NCBI RefSeq assembly: GCF_030815085.1
Contig: NZ_JAUSWG010000009.1
DNA: 64,000 bases
Strand: one strand, 5' to 3'
Origin: Paraclostridium ghonii
GTDB lineage: Bacteria > Bacillota > Clostridia > Peptostreptococcales > Peptostreptococcaceae
Shown here: in pieces, positions 15,470 to 25,305 of the stretch
How positions within the stretch are numbered: the stretch's first letter is position 1
How the letters are laid out: every line of letters begins with the position of its first letter
Notes under the pieces: generated by a model
The model's database searches: none
Told to the model about the DNA's origin: nothing
What the model saw: the letters and a program-made list of their open reading frames with translations, nothing else
Program-made: the position numbers and the translations under genes

Positions 15470-15949
15470 TTACTTATGGTACGGTTCATTGTTATTTATT
15501 CTAAACGCTCTATAAACTTGTTCTAATAATATCAACTTCATCATCTGATGAGGGAAAGTCATCTTTGAAAAAGACAACTTATAATCCGCTCTTTTTAAAA
15601 CCTCATCCGCTAATCCTAAAGAACCACCTATAATAAACGTAATATGACTATTCCCTCTAACAGCTAATTTACTCATAGTATCCGCCAATTCCTCAGATGA
15701 TAAATTCTTTCCATCTATAGCTAAAGCTATAACATAGCTATTGCTTTTTACCTTTGATAAAATCTTTTGACCCTCTTTATTTTTTACAATTTCCATATCC
15801 TTTTCACTTAAATTTTCAGGACACTTCTCATCATCTAACTCTATCATATCTAGCTTACAATACTTAGATAATCTCTTACTAAACTCCTCTATTCCTAACT
15901 TTAAATACTTCTCTTTAAGCTTCCCAACGCTTATTATAGTTATATTCAT
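15470..15949 (-). CDS. rlmH: 23S rRNA (pseudouridine1915-N3)-methyltransferase RlmH
   Basis: A 159-aa protein, the usual RlmH length. It begins MNITIISVGKLKEKYL and carries the SPOUT-fold SAM-binding segment HITFIIGGSLGLADEVL, near residues 102-118, and the family terminus EPYHK. RlmH methylates pseudouridine 1915 of 23S rRNA in assembled 70S ribosomes. A YycJ-type gene lies 15 bases upstream on the same strand. Its last codons are the classic attB of SCC elements in staphylococci; here the end is immediately followed by the toxin-antitoxin locus, and similar ends recur at 7216-7245 and 8642-8661. The gene itself is intact. Confidence 0.95.
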   Translation of the reverse strand: MNITIISVGKLKEKYLKLGIEEFSKRLSKYCKLDMIELDDEKCPENLSEKDMEIVKNKEGQKILSKVKSNSYVIALAIDGKNLSSEELADTMSKLAVRGNSHITFIIGGSLGLADEVLKRADYKLSFSKMTFPHQMMKLILLEQVYRAFRINNNEPYHK

Positions 15950-15964
15950 AAATATCTCCTATTC

Positions 15965-16759
15965 TTATAATCTATATATATCTGATGCATCTTCTCTTAA
16001 AAGAACATCTAACTTAAGATCTTGCCCAGCTATCATGCTATTTTGTAGTAAAACTCCTTTAGTCGTTTCATAAGCTAACTCTGGAAAATTATTTTCTTTA
16101 CTTAAGTGTGCAAGTAATATAGACTCTGTTCCTTGATTAACTAGTTCCACGCAAAACTTAGCTGCTTCTTCATTTGATAAATGCCCTATTTCAGACATAA
16201 CCCTCTTTTTTAAAGCATATGGATAAGAACCCATCATAAGCATGTTAGGATCATAATTAGATTCTAATACTACTAATTTAGATTTATATAAATGTTTCTT
16301 TAAATTTTCTGTTATACACCCTATATCTGTTGCAATAGATATCTTTTCTTGTTTATCATTGTAAAAATTATATCCCACAGAATCTGCCGAGTCATGAGAT
16401 GTTGAAAATGGTCTTATTATTAAATCGTCCAATGCATAAGTTTTATCATTTTCAAAAACTTTCATATTTTTATCTTTTACATCTCCTATTTTATCTTTCA
16501 TTGCACACCATGTTTTTACATTTGCAAATATAGGTATATCAAATTTTCTAGATAATATCCCTGCACCTTTTATATGGTCTGAATGTTCATGTGTTATAAA
16601 TATTGCTTTTATAGTATTTGCATCTATATCTAAATCCTTTAAATTGGTTGTTATTCTTTTTCCGCTAAGGCCTGCATCAACTAGAACCTTAGTATTTTTA
16701 CATCCAATATAATGACAATTTCCACTACTTCCACTTCCTATAGAACTGTATTCTAGCAT
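15965..16759 (-). CDS. YycJ/WalJ-type MBL-fold metallohydrolase
   Basis: A 264-aa protein of the metallo-beta-lactamase fold. FITHEHSDHIKGAG, near residues 54-67, is the metal-binding H-x-H-x-D-H motif; further ligands are expected in STSHDSADSVGY and LLAHLSKENN. The family includes WalJ/YycJ, linked in Bacilli to the WalRK cell-wall regulon and to DNA repair, and studied as a 5' exonuclease. It lies directly upstream of rlmH, an arrangement kept in many Firmicutes. No WalRK genes are in this window. Confidence 0.85.
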   Translation of the reverse strand: MLEYSSIGSGSSGNCHYIGCKNTKVLVDAGLSGKRITTNLKDLDIDANTIKAIFITHEHSDHIKGAGILSRKFDIPIFANVKTWCAMKDKIGDVKDKNMKVFENDKTYALDDLIIRPFSTSHDSADSVGYNFYNDKQEKISIATDIGCITENLKKHLYKSKLVVLESNYDPNMLMMGSYPYALKKRVMSEIGHLSNEEAAKFCVELVNQGTESILLAHLSKENNFPELAYETTKGVLLQNSMIAGQDLKLDVLLREDASDIYRL

Positions 16760-16812
16760 GTAGCACCTCTTCTTTCTTTATACAATCATAAATTATATTA
16801 TACCAAAAAATT

Positions 16813-16840
16813 AGAGCCTTAAAAATTTTTTTAAGGCTCT
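16813..16840 (-). terminator. Terminator of the M1 peptidase gene
   Basis: AGAGCCTTAA and TTAAGGCTCT form the stem, followed on the minus strand by AATTTTTT. It lies 10 bases past the M1 peptidase stop and before the YycJ gene. Confidence 0.8.
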
Positions 16841-16849
16841 ACCTAAAAT

Positions 16850-18313
16850 TTACTTACATTTTTTTATTATATTATCTATGTCTACTCCGTTTTTTCTCCA
16901 CAATTCCATAAATTGAGATCCATTTACATTCTTAAATTTATAAGTCTCGTAGTACTCTTTTAATACTTTGAAAAACACCTTGTCGCCTACTTCTTCTCTT
17001 ATTGTATTAAATACTACTGCTCCTTTAGTGTATACATTTAAACTATAATCCATTGAATTTTTATATTTACTTGAAGGTTTAAACATATCTTGGCTTGAAT
17101 AAGATTTTGCTTGCTTTTCCATAGTATCTATTAATTTTTTAGATGTCTCTTTTCCATATTTTTTTTCAAAATAAAGAACTGTAGAGTATTCAGTCAATGC
17201 TTCGTCTAACCAAGGTTCATTAACTTCATCATTTCCAACTACACTATACCACCATTGATGTGCTGTTTCATGGGCTATTACATATTCTAATAAAAATTTA
17301 TTTGTAGAATTGTATAAACTTTTATCTATCATAGATAAAGTAGGATACTCCATTCCACCTATGTAAAAATCACTTGCTATAACAGAATATGTATCATATG
17401 GATATTTTCCAAACATATCACTAAATATTTCTATAGAATCTTTAGCTATAGTTGTAGATAAATCTGAATAATTTTTATCTAAATTATAAGTTAAAATTTC
17501 TGTATCTTTAGTATGGTCTTTCTTAATATCGAATTTATCACTTAAAACAAATGCGAAATCCCTTACTTTATCTGCTTCTATATTATACATGGCTTTCTTA
17601 TCATCTGATTTTGATTCTATTACTTTTCCAGTATTTCCAAATTTATATTTTGATGGAGCTAAAAGAGTAACTTTAAAATTACTTACATCACTATAAAATG
17701 GATCTCCTATACATTCATAGCTCTTTGTATTCCATCCTCTATCATCGTATACACAAGCTATAGGGAACCAATTTGTAACATTTATTGTGTCATTTCCATA
17801 ACCAAATCTACCAACTGAATTAGGTAATTTTACATTAAATTTCATATCTATAGATACTGATTCATTTTGTTTTAAAGGTTTGTCCAAGGGGATTTCTAAT
17901 ATATCTTCTTTGTTGCCTTCAATGTTGTATTTAACTTTTTCGCCTCCAATTAATATATTTTGCATATTTATATACCCCTCATTAAACCCATTTGGATACG
18001 CTTGTTTCATTTGAGATTTTTCAAATGGAGCAAATTCTTCTTTTGAAAATGCATTTGGGTATATATGAAAATAAATACTCTTTAATTCATTTTTCGTATT
18101 ATTAACATACTGTATGTTTTGATTGCACATTAATCTTTTACTTTCATCTTCCAATATTACATCCATTTTATAAGAATTTATAGTTTCTTTTTTTTCATTT
18201 AAAACAGGTTTATTAGTTTCTTTATTAAAATAAAGTAATCCCCCTAGAAAAATAATTCCCATGAGCATAAAGGATAAAATTTTCCTATTTTTCCTTCTAA
18301 AATCAACAATCAA
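16850..18313 (-). CDS. M1 family zinc metallopeptidase, membrane-anchored
   Basis: A 487-aa protein. Residues 12-30 are an N-terminal membrane anchor or signal (ILSFMLMGIIFLGGLLYF) following a basic start. The zinc motif HETAHQWW (H-E-x-x-H) lies near residue 345, with the third ligand glutamate 18 residues later in EPWLDEALTEY. FYIGGMEYP stands where M1 aminopeptidases have G-x-M-E-N; the change to GGMEY is common in this bacterial subfamily. It lacks the long helical C-terminal domain of full-length M1 enzymes. It probably trims peptides outside the membrane. It has its own terminator and appears to be a single-gene unit. Confidence 0.85.
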   Translation of the reverse strand: MIVDFRRKNRKILSFMLMGIIFLGGLLYFNKETNKPVLNEKKETINSYKMDVILEDESKRLMCNQNIQYVNNTKNELKSIYFHIYPNAFSKEEFAPFEKSQMKQAYPNGFNEGYINMQNILIGGEKVKYNIEGNKEDILEIPLDKPLKQNESVSIDMKFNVKLPNSVGRFGYGNDTINVTNWFPIACVYDDRGWNTKSYECIGDPFYSDVSNFKVTLLAPSKYKFGNTGKVIESKSDDKKAMYNIEADKVRDFAFVLSDKFDIKKDHTKDTEILTYNLDKNYSDLSTTIAKDSIEIFSDMFGKYPYDTYSVIASDFYIGGMEYPTLSMIDKSLYNSTNKFLLEYVIAHETAHQWWYSVVGNDEVNEPWLDEALTEYSTVLYFEKKYGKETSKKLIDTMEKQAKSYSSQDMFKPSSKYKNSMDYSLNVYTKGAVVFNTIREEVGDKVFFKVLKEYYETYKFKNVNGSQFMELWRKNGVDIDNIIKKCK

Positions 18314-18410
18314 TTTTTAATCCCCCTTTGTACTAAATGAATATTTTTTTTAATTCTCTACATCATAATTTGTAATAGATTTTATGTTATAATCAATCTG
18401 AGGTGATAAA

Positions 18411-19478
18411 ATGTTCTTTAAAGAAGTCAATGAAATAGATTTAGGACAAACTACTATTGATAACATATTTATAGATATATTTATGCCAATGGCTAACGGA
18501 TTATACGTACAAGTTTATCTTTTAGGCTATAGATATGCATGTGATGAGACTTCTAACCCTAAGTTTAATAACAATTCTATTGCAAAAAATTTAAATGTAC
18601 CATTATCAGATGTATTGGCAGCTTGGGATTTTTGGGAAGACAAAAAATTAATTAAAAAACATAAAAATGATGGGCTAGACGATTTCAGTTTTTCAATAGA
18701 ATTTTTAGATTTGAAAAAAATATATATTGATAATATATTAAATCCAAATCATTCTATAAAATCTGATATTAATAGCATTGTTTCTGCTGGTGAAAACCCT
18801 CAAATCAGAAAAATGTTTAATTCTATAAATCAAGTTATCGGTAGACATCTGCAACCTAATGAAAAACTTACAATTTTAGAAATGATGGATAAATATAATA
18901 TGAGTACCGATATGATATTATGCGCTTATGAGCACGTTAAAGATCAAACAGGAGTTGCAAAGCCCGTTAGTTATGTAGAGGGTGTAATTAGAAATTGGTA
19001 TGATGCTAGTATTTATACTATTGAAGAGGTTGAAAATAGTTTTGCTCAAAGAAGCAAAAAATTTATGATGTACAAAACAGTATTTAATGAACTTGGATTT
19101 TCTAGACAAGCTACAAAAGCTGAAAAAGAAGTTATGGATATATGGTTTGATAAGTATAAATTTGATATAGAACTTGTTTTAGAAGCTTGCTCTAAGTCTA
19201 AAAATGTTTCTAATCCTTCAATTTCTTATATAAATGGTATTATAAGAAGTTGGAACGATAAAGATATTAAAACATTAGAAGATCTAAAAACATCAGAGGA
19301 AGAATTTAAACGTAAAAAATTAGATGTAAGTAAATCTAATACAAATACAAGCAATGCTTCTTCTCCTAAAGATTATAACAAAACAAAATTCCATAATTTC
19401 GAGGAAACTTTTACTAATTATTCATCAGAAGAATTAGATAAGATTATAGAAGAAAATCAAAGAAGAAAATATAAGTAG
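18411..19478 (+). CDS. DnaD-domain replication protein
   Basis: A 355-aa protein. Residues 1-110 resemble the DnaD/DnaB N-terminal winged helix. Two DnaD-like (DnaB_2) domains follow, near residues 130-200 and 220-290, each ending with the family motif Y-x-x-x-I-x-x-W (YVEGVIRNW and YINGIIRSW). Such proteins remodel the origin and help load the replicative helicase; in C. difficile a protein of this type acts with the DnaC-type loader. The loader-like gene follows after 12 bases on the same strand. The two genes point against the replication direction in this arm. Confidence 0.85.
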   Translation: MFFKEVNEIDLGQTTIDNIFIDIFMPMANGLYVQVYLLGYRYACDETSNPKFNNNSIAKNLNVPLSDVLAAWDFWEDKKLIKKHKNDGLDDFSFSIEFLDLKKIYIDNILNPNHSIKSDINSIVSAGENPQIRKMFNSINQVIGRHLQPNEKLTILEMMDKYNMSTDMILCAYEHVKDQTGVAKPVSYVEGVIRNWYDASIYTIEEVENSFAQRSKKFMMYKTVFNELGFSRQATKAEKEVMDIWFDKYKFDIELVLEACSKSKNVSNPSISYINGIIRSWNDKDIKTLEDLKTSEEEFKRKKLDVSKSNTNTSNASSPKDYNKTKFHNFEETFTNYSSEELDKIIEENQRRKYK

Positions 19479-19490
19479 GTGATTAATTAA

Positions 19491-20489
19491 ATGAATGAAA
19501 ATACAATTAGACAAATATTAACTTCTTATGAGCGAAAAAGAGAGCAAAATGAAATAGATTTAAAAAATAGAAAAAAAGATATTTATTCAAAAATACCTAA
19601 TATCGAAAAGATAGACGATGAAATAGCAAAGGTAGGGCTTAATCTTACTAAATCTATATTATTAAATAAAAATAATAGAGAAAATATTCTTAATGAATCT
19701 AAAATAAAAATGGATAATTTAAGACAAGAAAAGGAACGATTATTACTTAATCATGGTATATCACCTTCTGACTTAGAATTAAAACACGCTTGTAATGTCT
19801 GTAAAGATACTGGTTTTTTAAAAAACGGTAAAAAGTGTAATTGTTTTAAACAACAAATTATAAATGAATTTTATAAGATGTCAAACTTAGATAAAATGTT
19901 AATGAAACAAAATTTTGCTAATTTTGACTTTGATGTTTTTTCTACTCAAATCACAGAAGGTAGCAATATATCCCCTAGAGAAAATATAATTAGTATTTCA
20001 GATATTTGTTCTAAATTTGTTAGTAATTTTGATTTAGAAAATGAAGAAAATCTATTATTCTATGGTGGTACAGGCTTAGGAAAAACATATATGTGCAATT
20101 GTATCGCTAAAGATCTTTTAGATAAAGGGTACTTGGTTATATATCAAACTTCATTTAAAATATTAGAAATACTAGAGGACTATAAGTTTAAAAGAGGTGC
20201 ATCTACTAAATTAATAGAGGAAAATTATAAAAATTTATTTGACTGTGATCTTTTAATAATTGATGATTTAGGAACAGAGCTTAACAACTCTTTTACGAGT
20301 AGTGAAATTTTCAACATAATTAATACTAGACTTATATCTGGTAAGAAAATTATAATTTCCACAAATCTTACTCCTCATCAATTAGGTAAAACTTATACTC
20401 AAAGAACCCTTTCTAGAATATTAGACAAATTTACTATGTTAAAGTTTATAGGAAAAGATTTAAGATGGGAACAAAAAGTGACTAAGTAG
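19491..20489 (+). CDS. DnaC/DnaI-type helicase loader ATPase
   Basis: A 332-aa AAA+ protein. The N-terminal region contains a cysteine cluster near residues 101-119 (CNVCKDTGFL...CNCF), like the zinc site of Bacillus DnaI that contacts the helicase. The Walker A motif GGTGLGKTY lies near residue 190 and Walker B LLIIDDLGTE near residue 250, followed by a sensor region (KIIISTNLTP). It should load the DnaB helicase (30575-31903) at oriC together with the DnaD-domain partner upstream. The transcript ends at a hairpin overlapping the stop codon. Confidence 0.88.
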   Translation: MNENTIRQILTSYERKREQNEIDLKNRKKDIYSKIPNIEKIDDEIAKVGLNLTKSILLNKNNRENILNESKIKMDNLRQEKERLLLNHGISPSDLELKHACNVCKDTGFLKNGKKCNCFKQQIINEFYKMSNLDKMLMKQNFANFDFDVFSTQITEGSNISPRENIISISDICSKFVSNFDLENEENLLFYGGTGLGKTYMCNCIAKDLLDKGYLVIYQTSFKILEILEDYKFKRGASTKLIEENYKNLFDCDLLIIDDLGTELNNSFTSSEIFNIINTRLISGKKIIISTNLTPHQLGKTYTQRTLSRILDKFTMLKFIGKDLRWEQKVTK

Positions 20490-20520
20490 AAAATCTCAGT
20501 ATTTTCTTACTTAGTCATTT
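20479..20520 (+). terminator. Terminator between convergent genes
   Basis: TGACTAAGTA pairs with TACTTAGTCA, extended by GAAAAT/ATTTTC with one bulge, and is followed by T-rich sequence. It overlaps the stop codon of the loader gene and faces the ABC ATPase gene. Confidence 0.8.
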
Positions 20521-20529
20521 TTTTAGTTC

Positions 20530-21213
20530 CTAGACAATCTTCTTATCCATATACAATTTTCCGTCTTTAATTTCAATACAAATATCTGCCATTTTAGCAA
20601 TTTCATTATTGTGAGTTATCATAACCAATGTTTGCCCAAAATCTTTAACACAACTTCCTAATAAATCCATAACTTCTTCTGTTGTTTTACTATCTAAATT
20701 TCCCGTTGGTTCATCTGCAAAAATTATCTTAGGCTTATTAGCTAAAGCCCTTGCAATAGCAACCCTTTGTTGCTGACCTCCACTTAACTCATTTGGGAAT
20801 TTATTAATTTTATCTCTAAGTCCTAACTTATCAATTATACTATCTATGTATTTTTTATCTACTTTTTTATCATCTATAGATATTGGAAGTATTATATTTT
20901 CATATACATTTATAACTGGTATTAAGTTGAAGCTTTGAAATATAAATCCAAATTCTTCACTTCTTAATTTTGATAATTTATTTTCCTTTAAAGTTGAAAT
21001 ATCTTTGCCTTTTAAAATAACTTTTCCTGATGATATATTATCTAATCCTGCTATACAGTTTAAAAGTGTACTTTTCCCACTTCCACTAGGGCCTATTATA
21101 GCTGTAAATCTTCCTTTTTCTATAGATAAGTTTATATCGCTTAGTGCTTGTACTTTATTTTCACCTTTACCATATATCTTATTTAAATTTATTATCTCCA
21201 ATATATTAGTCAC
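20530..21213 (-). CDS. ABC transporter ATP-binding protein (MacB/LolD type)
   Basis: About 227 residues from the GTG at 21213 (MTNILEIINLNKIYG). Walker A GPSGSGKST is near residue 39, the Q-loop in FIFQSFNLIP, the signature LSGGQQQRVAIARAL near residue 140, Walker B IIFADEPTGNLD just after, and the H-loop in VMITHNNEIA. An ATG at 21234 overlaps the permease stop codon, but the GTG is better placed behind GGTGGGG. It energises the large permease encoded just upstream. The MacB/LolD class usually handles antimicrobial peptides or envelope components. Confidence 0.9.
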   Translation of the reverse strand: MTNILEIINLNKIYGKGENKVQALSDINLSIEKGRFTAIIGPSGSGKSTLLNCIAGLDNISSGKVILKGKDISTLKENKLSKLRSEEFGFIFQSFNLIPVINVYENIILPISIDDKKVDKKYIDSIIDKLGLRDKINKFPNELSGGQQQRVAIARALANKPKIIFADEPTGNLDSKTTEEVMDLLGSCVKDFGQTLVMITHNNEIAKMADICIEIKDGKLYMDKKIV

Positions 21214-21226
21214 AAAATCCCCACCT

Positions 21227-23797
21227 TTATTCATTTGTACTTAAACCTTCTACTATACTCATTTTTTCTATTCTTTTTTTACATAAAAATACTGCTATTA
21301 AACACATAATTATAGATGCTATTAAAAATTCTATACTTTCAAATATTGGTAATGTAAATTTCATAGCTTTTTCATTTCCCGATAGTTCTTTACTGATTTC
21401 ATTTGTAAGTTTTGCAAATTTATAAATACTCTGAGTAGCAATTATGCTTCCTAATATAGATGCAAAAACTGCATACATTATATTTTCTTTTACAATCATA
21501 TTTTTAAGTTTTTTAGGACTCATTCCTATAGCTCTTAGAGTTGAAAGTTCCTTCATTCTAGTCATTATATTAGCTTTTATTATACACAATACATTTATAG
21601 ATGATATTAATAGTATTAAAGTTACAACTACCAATGTTTCTTTTGTATTTCTTTCACCTTGTTTTATATAGAAGTTTTTATAATTGTACTTACTTTCAAA
21701 TTTTGAAAATGAATTGTTTTTTATAACTTTTTCTATTTCACTTTGAACTTTTTTATCAGTTCCTTTTTCAATTTGTATATTTAGTTTATTATAATTTTCT
21801 CGTCCACTTATATTTTTAAAATCATCTTCATTCATTACAACTTTTAATCCAGATGAGAATCCACCTTCTTTTAAAACGTAGTCTCCATTTAAAATTCCAG
21901 CAACCTCTATTTTTTCATCTTTATACTCTAATTTATTATTCTTTGTAACAGGTATTTTTATATTTATTAGATCGCCCACTTTCATATCATTTAGTATCTT
22001 TGTATGAGAGGAACGTTCTTGAAAAGAATAAAAATAATTTGTTACTAAAGCTTTTGGATATTTCCCTTCGCTTTTATCATATATATTTTTTCCTTTTTCA
22101 ATATATTGATTTAAATTTTTTAAACTCTCATTGTTATTTCCTTCAACATCTAAATATTCTTCTAAATTTTTATTTTCATCAGCTATGCCACTTTCACTTT
22201 TATATTCTTTTGTTAAATCATTAGGGTTAATTGTAAAAAGTCCAGTTAATTCACTAATTGGTTTTAAACTTTTTACTTCTTTTATTTTTGATATTTTCTC
22301 TATTTCATTTTTACTATATTTAGTAAAATTTGAATCTGCGTTATTATAATTATGAGATAATTTTATATCACTATTTCCCATCATCATAAGAGGCATAGTA
22401 GTGCTATCTAAACTATTATCCATATCCTTTGAAGAAGCTATTGTATCTATAAAGAGTACTCCTCCTAAACTTATAGATATAATACATAGTATTGTTCTTA
22501 TTTTATTTCTCCATAAATTTTTATAAGCCATTTCTCCATTAAATCCAAATATTTTTCTTATTAATTTATAGTAAAATCTATTTTTTTGTTTTTTATTAAA
22601 TTTATCACTACTTCTAATAGCCTCTATAGGTGAAATTTTTCCACTTTTATATATTGGTACTAAACTTGATATAAATACAGCTATAGTAGCCATTAACATA
22701 GGCTCATATATACTAGCTTTACTTATATAAAGATTTACAAACTTCCCATAAATAATATAAAATCCAGCATAAGAAGCTAATATTCCTATCAAGAATCCAA
22801 ATATAAGACCTAATGCCAATACACTAATACTTTCTATAGCAATCATAAATCTTACCTTCTTTTTAGGTAACCCCATTGCTCTTAATATTCCTATTTGTTT
22901 TGTCATATCTAAAAGTACTATACTAAATATATTGCATATAACTAATGTTGCCGCTGCCATAGGATATAACTTACGCTTTATTGTATATAATGTTTCTTTT
23001 GACATTGAGTAATTATCTAACACTTGTGTTAGTGATGCATTTACCATAAAACCTGAGTCACCTAAACCGTATTTATTTATAATTTCATTAGCTTTTCCAA
23101 AATCAGGTCTAGATGTATTAAAATACAAAGTACCATTATGAGTTACTAGATTATTTGGTAAAATAGCTTCATTACTATTATCTTTAGTAAAAGCCTTTAC
23201 TCCATAGTATTCATTTTCACCTGTATATCCATCTGAATTCTCATAGTAACCATCTGGTTTTTTTACTATACCAACTAATTTAAACTTTTTATCTTTACTA
23301 AACATTTGATTTTCATTATTTTTATCTAAATAATATTTTACAATTTTAAAATCAATTTCTTGATTTAGTTCATCACTTAAACCCATTTCTTTTAATGCTT
23401 TTTGTTCTATAACTATTTCATTTGAATTTTTAGGATTACTCCCTTTTGTTAATTCATATCCATAAGAATCTAAAAAGTTTTTATTATATGAATTTAACTG
23501 TATTGATGTTCCATTTTTTCCTACAATTTTACCTAACCCCAAAATATCATTAACTTTAGTTACTTCCTTATCCTTTTTTAATTTATTAACTATATCATCG
23601 CTTAAGTTACTATATTCAACATGATAGTCACTAAAATTTTTATATGCTTCTTTTATTTCTAGTTTACTTTGTGTTTCTGGTATTACATTCAATGAAAATA
23701 CCAATATTACTGCTAATGCTATACTTGTTATTAGTGCGATAGTCCTTCCTTTTTGCTCTTTCATATAAGCCATTGCCAACTTAAAACTAATCTTCAA
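21227..23797 (-). CDS. ABC transporter permease with two FtsX domains
   Basis: An 856-aa protein. One transmembrane helix at the N-terminus (ALITSIALAVILVFSL), an extracellular domain of about 230 residues, then three helices near 275-380 forming the first FtsX domain. A second unit repeats this: a helix near 435, an extracellular region of about 240 residues, and three helices at the C-terminus. Genes of this size next to a MacB/LolD ATPase are typical of Firmicutes peptide-sensing or peptide-resistance transporters. No dedicated two-component system adjoins it in operon, though Agr-like kinases lie upstream on the same strand. Confidence 0.85.
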   Translation of the reverse strand: MKISFKLAMAYMKEQKGRTIALITSIALAVILVFSLNVIPETQSKLEIKEAYKNFSDYHVEYSNLSDDIVNKLKKDKEVTKVNDILGLGKIVGKNGTSIQLNSYNKNFLDSYGYELTKGSNPKNSNEIVIEQKALKEMGLSDELNQEIDFKIVKYYLDKNNENQMFSKDKKFKLVGIVKKPDGYYENSDGYTGENEYYGVKAFTKDNSNEAILPNNLVTHNGTLYFNTSRPDFGKANEIINKYGLGDSGFMVNASLTQVLDNYSMSKETLYTIKRKLYPMAAATLVICNIFSIVLLDMTKQIGILRAMGLPKKKVRFMIAIESISVLALGLIFGFLIGILASYAGFYIIYGKFVNLYISKASIYEPMLMATIAVFISSLVPIYKSGKISPIEAIRSSDKFNKKQKNRFYYKLIRKIFGFNGEMAYKNLWRNKIRTILCIISISLGGVLFIDTIASSKDMDNSLDSTTMPLMMMGNSDIKLSHNYNNADSNFTKYSKNEIEKISKIKEVKSLKPISELTGLFTINPNDLTKEYKSESGIADENKNLEEYLDVEGNNNESLKNLNQYIEKGKNIYDKSEGKYPKALVTNYFYSFQERSSHTKILNDMKVGDLINIKIPVTKNNKLEYKDEKIEVAGILNGDYVLKEGGFSSGLKVVMNEDDFKNISGRENYNKLNIQIEKGTDKKVQSEIEKVIKNNSFSKFESKYNYKNFYIKQGERNTKETLVVVTLILLISSINVLCIIKANIMTRMKELSTLRAIGMSPKKLKNMIVKENIMYAVFASILGSIIATQSIYKFAKLTNEISKELSGNEKAMKFTLPIFESIEFLIASIIMCLIAVFLCKKRIEKMSIVEGLSTNE

Positions 23798-23873
23798 AAT
23801 ATACCCTCCCTTGTAACAAACATTTATTACCCTTTTAAAAAATTTATTTTAATATATTTCCCAGGAATTAAAA

Positions 23874-23909
23874 AAGGTGTTATCTTTTCCGTTTAAAAGA
23901 TAACACCTT
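23874..23909 (-). terminator. Terminator of the Agr-like operon
   Basis: AAGGTGTTATCTTTT pairs perfectly with AAAAGATAACACCTT around CCGTTT, with T6 following on the minus strand. It separates the kinase gene from the ABC permease gene. Confidence 0.9.
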
Positions 23910-23949
23910 AGCTTTTTTACTTCAATATATATAGTACAACTGGTAATTT

Positions 23950-25305
23950 TTAAGCCCCAACTGTCATGTTTTTATTTAAAGGTATATAAATTTGTAATAA
24001 AAATTTTTTTTGAAAATCTTGTATTTCCAACTCTCCATCATATTTTTTTAATGATGATTTCACACTTTTCAATCCAATTCCATGAATAAATTTGTCTTTC
24101 TTGCTAGTTATTATTTTATTATTTTTTATTTCTAATTTATTTATTTTTGAGTTTTCACACATTATAACGTAGTGTGATTTTACAACTGTTCCTCTTACTT
24201 TTATATATTTTTCACCTCTACTTACCTTATTACATGCCTCTATGGCATTATCTAATATATTTGAAAATACACTACATACATCATTTATTTCTATAAAATA
24301 GCACTTTGAAAAATTAATATCACAAATTAAATCTATATTATTTTCATTACAAATATTTTGTTTTTCATTTAGTATAATGTCTAATATCATATTTCCAGTA
24401 TTATATATTTCTTTAAATTGTTTTAAATCTTTTCTAATATTATCTATATATTTGTTTATATCTTCTTTATCAGCACTCATACTATTTATACAAAGCATAT
24501 GATTGTTCATATCATGATAAAGCCTTTTAACTTTATTCTGGGATTCTTGAAGATTTAAATAATACTTATATTGCATATCTATTTTTTCTTTTAGTAAATT
24601 TTCTTCACTTTTTTCTTTGATATCTTTAATAGTTTTAAAAACTACCATTAAAAGCAACATACTATTTAAAAAAGATAATCTAGGAGTTATATTTATATTA
24701 AACCCATTAACTTCACTATAGAAATCAAATTTAATTCTATTCAGAACTCTAGGTAAGCTATTCATGAAAGCTACTGAAAAATTACTTATTATACAGCCTA
24801 TTATAATTATTATATTTATTTTTTCTTTATCTATGCTTTTTAATTTTTTAATTATATTTATATAACTTATATTTATAAGCATTGAAATAATATTTTCTAT
24901 AATAAATATTAAATTCAAATTAGATTCTGATGTAGTTGAAGTATATGGGGTTCCTCCTGTTATAATAAGATAAGCTATATCGAATACAAATTGCCAGGTT
25001 ATATAAGTTGCTGTAGTATAAGTTAAATAATATAATAATGATTTAAAATTACTTACTTTATAATTTAATTTTACAAATAAAATAAATGATACCCACTTTA
25101 AATTAAGCATGAAATCATAGTATTGGGTTGCTGTTTTAAATAAAATTATAGCATTTAAAGCTCCGATTAATAAAAATATAATCTCTAAGTATCTTTTTTT
25201 ATATTTTCTTTCTTCTAAACAATTTAATATTTTTATAAAAACTAAATACTCAACAAATGTAGATATCCCTATAGCTAGCCTTGATATTATTTCAACTTTT
25301 AACAT
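23950..25305 (-). CDS. AgrC-like sensor histidine kinase, copy 1
   Basis: A 451-aa protein. Six or seven hydrophobic segments fill residues 1-215, the peptide-sensing part of AgrC-type kinases. The phosphoacceptor motif RLYHDMNNHML, near residue 265, is typical of the HPK10 group, and a GHKL ATPase domain follows (FSNILDNAIEACNK, then FIHGIGLKSVKSSLKKY). From about residue 230 on it is nearly identical to copy 2, while the membrane half has diverged. It overlaps the short response-regulator remnant by 7 bases and so lacks an intact adjacent partner. No agrB or agrD gene is seen nearby. Confidence 0.85.
   Translation of the reverse strand: MLKVEIISRLAIGISTFVEYLVFIKILNCLEERKYKKRYLEIIFLLIGALNAIILFKTATQYYDFMLNLKWVSFILFVKLNYKVSNFKSLLYYLTYTTATYITWQFVFDIAYLIITGGTPYTSTTSESNLNLIFIIENIISMLINISYINIIKKLKSIDKEKINIIIIIGCIISNFSVAFMNSLPRVLNRIKFDFYSEVNGFNINITPRLSFLNSMLLLMVVFKTIKDIKEKSEENLLKEKIDMQYKYYLNLQESQNKVKRLYHDMNNHMLCINSMSADKEDINKYIDNIRKDLKQFKEIYNTGNMILDIILNEKQNICNENNIDLICDINFSKCYFIEINDVCSVFSNILDNAIEACNKVSRGEKYIKVRGTVVKSHYVIMCENSKINKLEIKNNKIITSKKDKFIHGIGLKSVKSSLKKYDGELEIQDFQKKFLLQIYIPLNKNMTVGA

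Noticed and set aside
7203..15470. A recombinase or transposase inside the island
   Set aside because: Every ORF of useful length between the rlmH-like sites was read; none has serine or tyrosine recombinase or transposase motifs.
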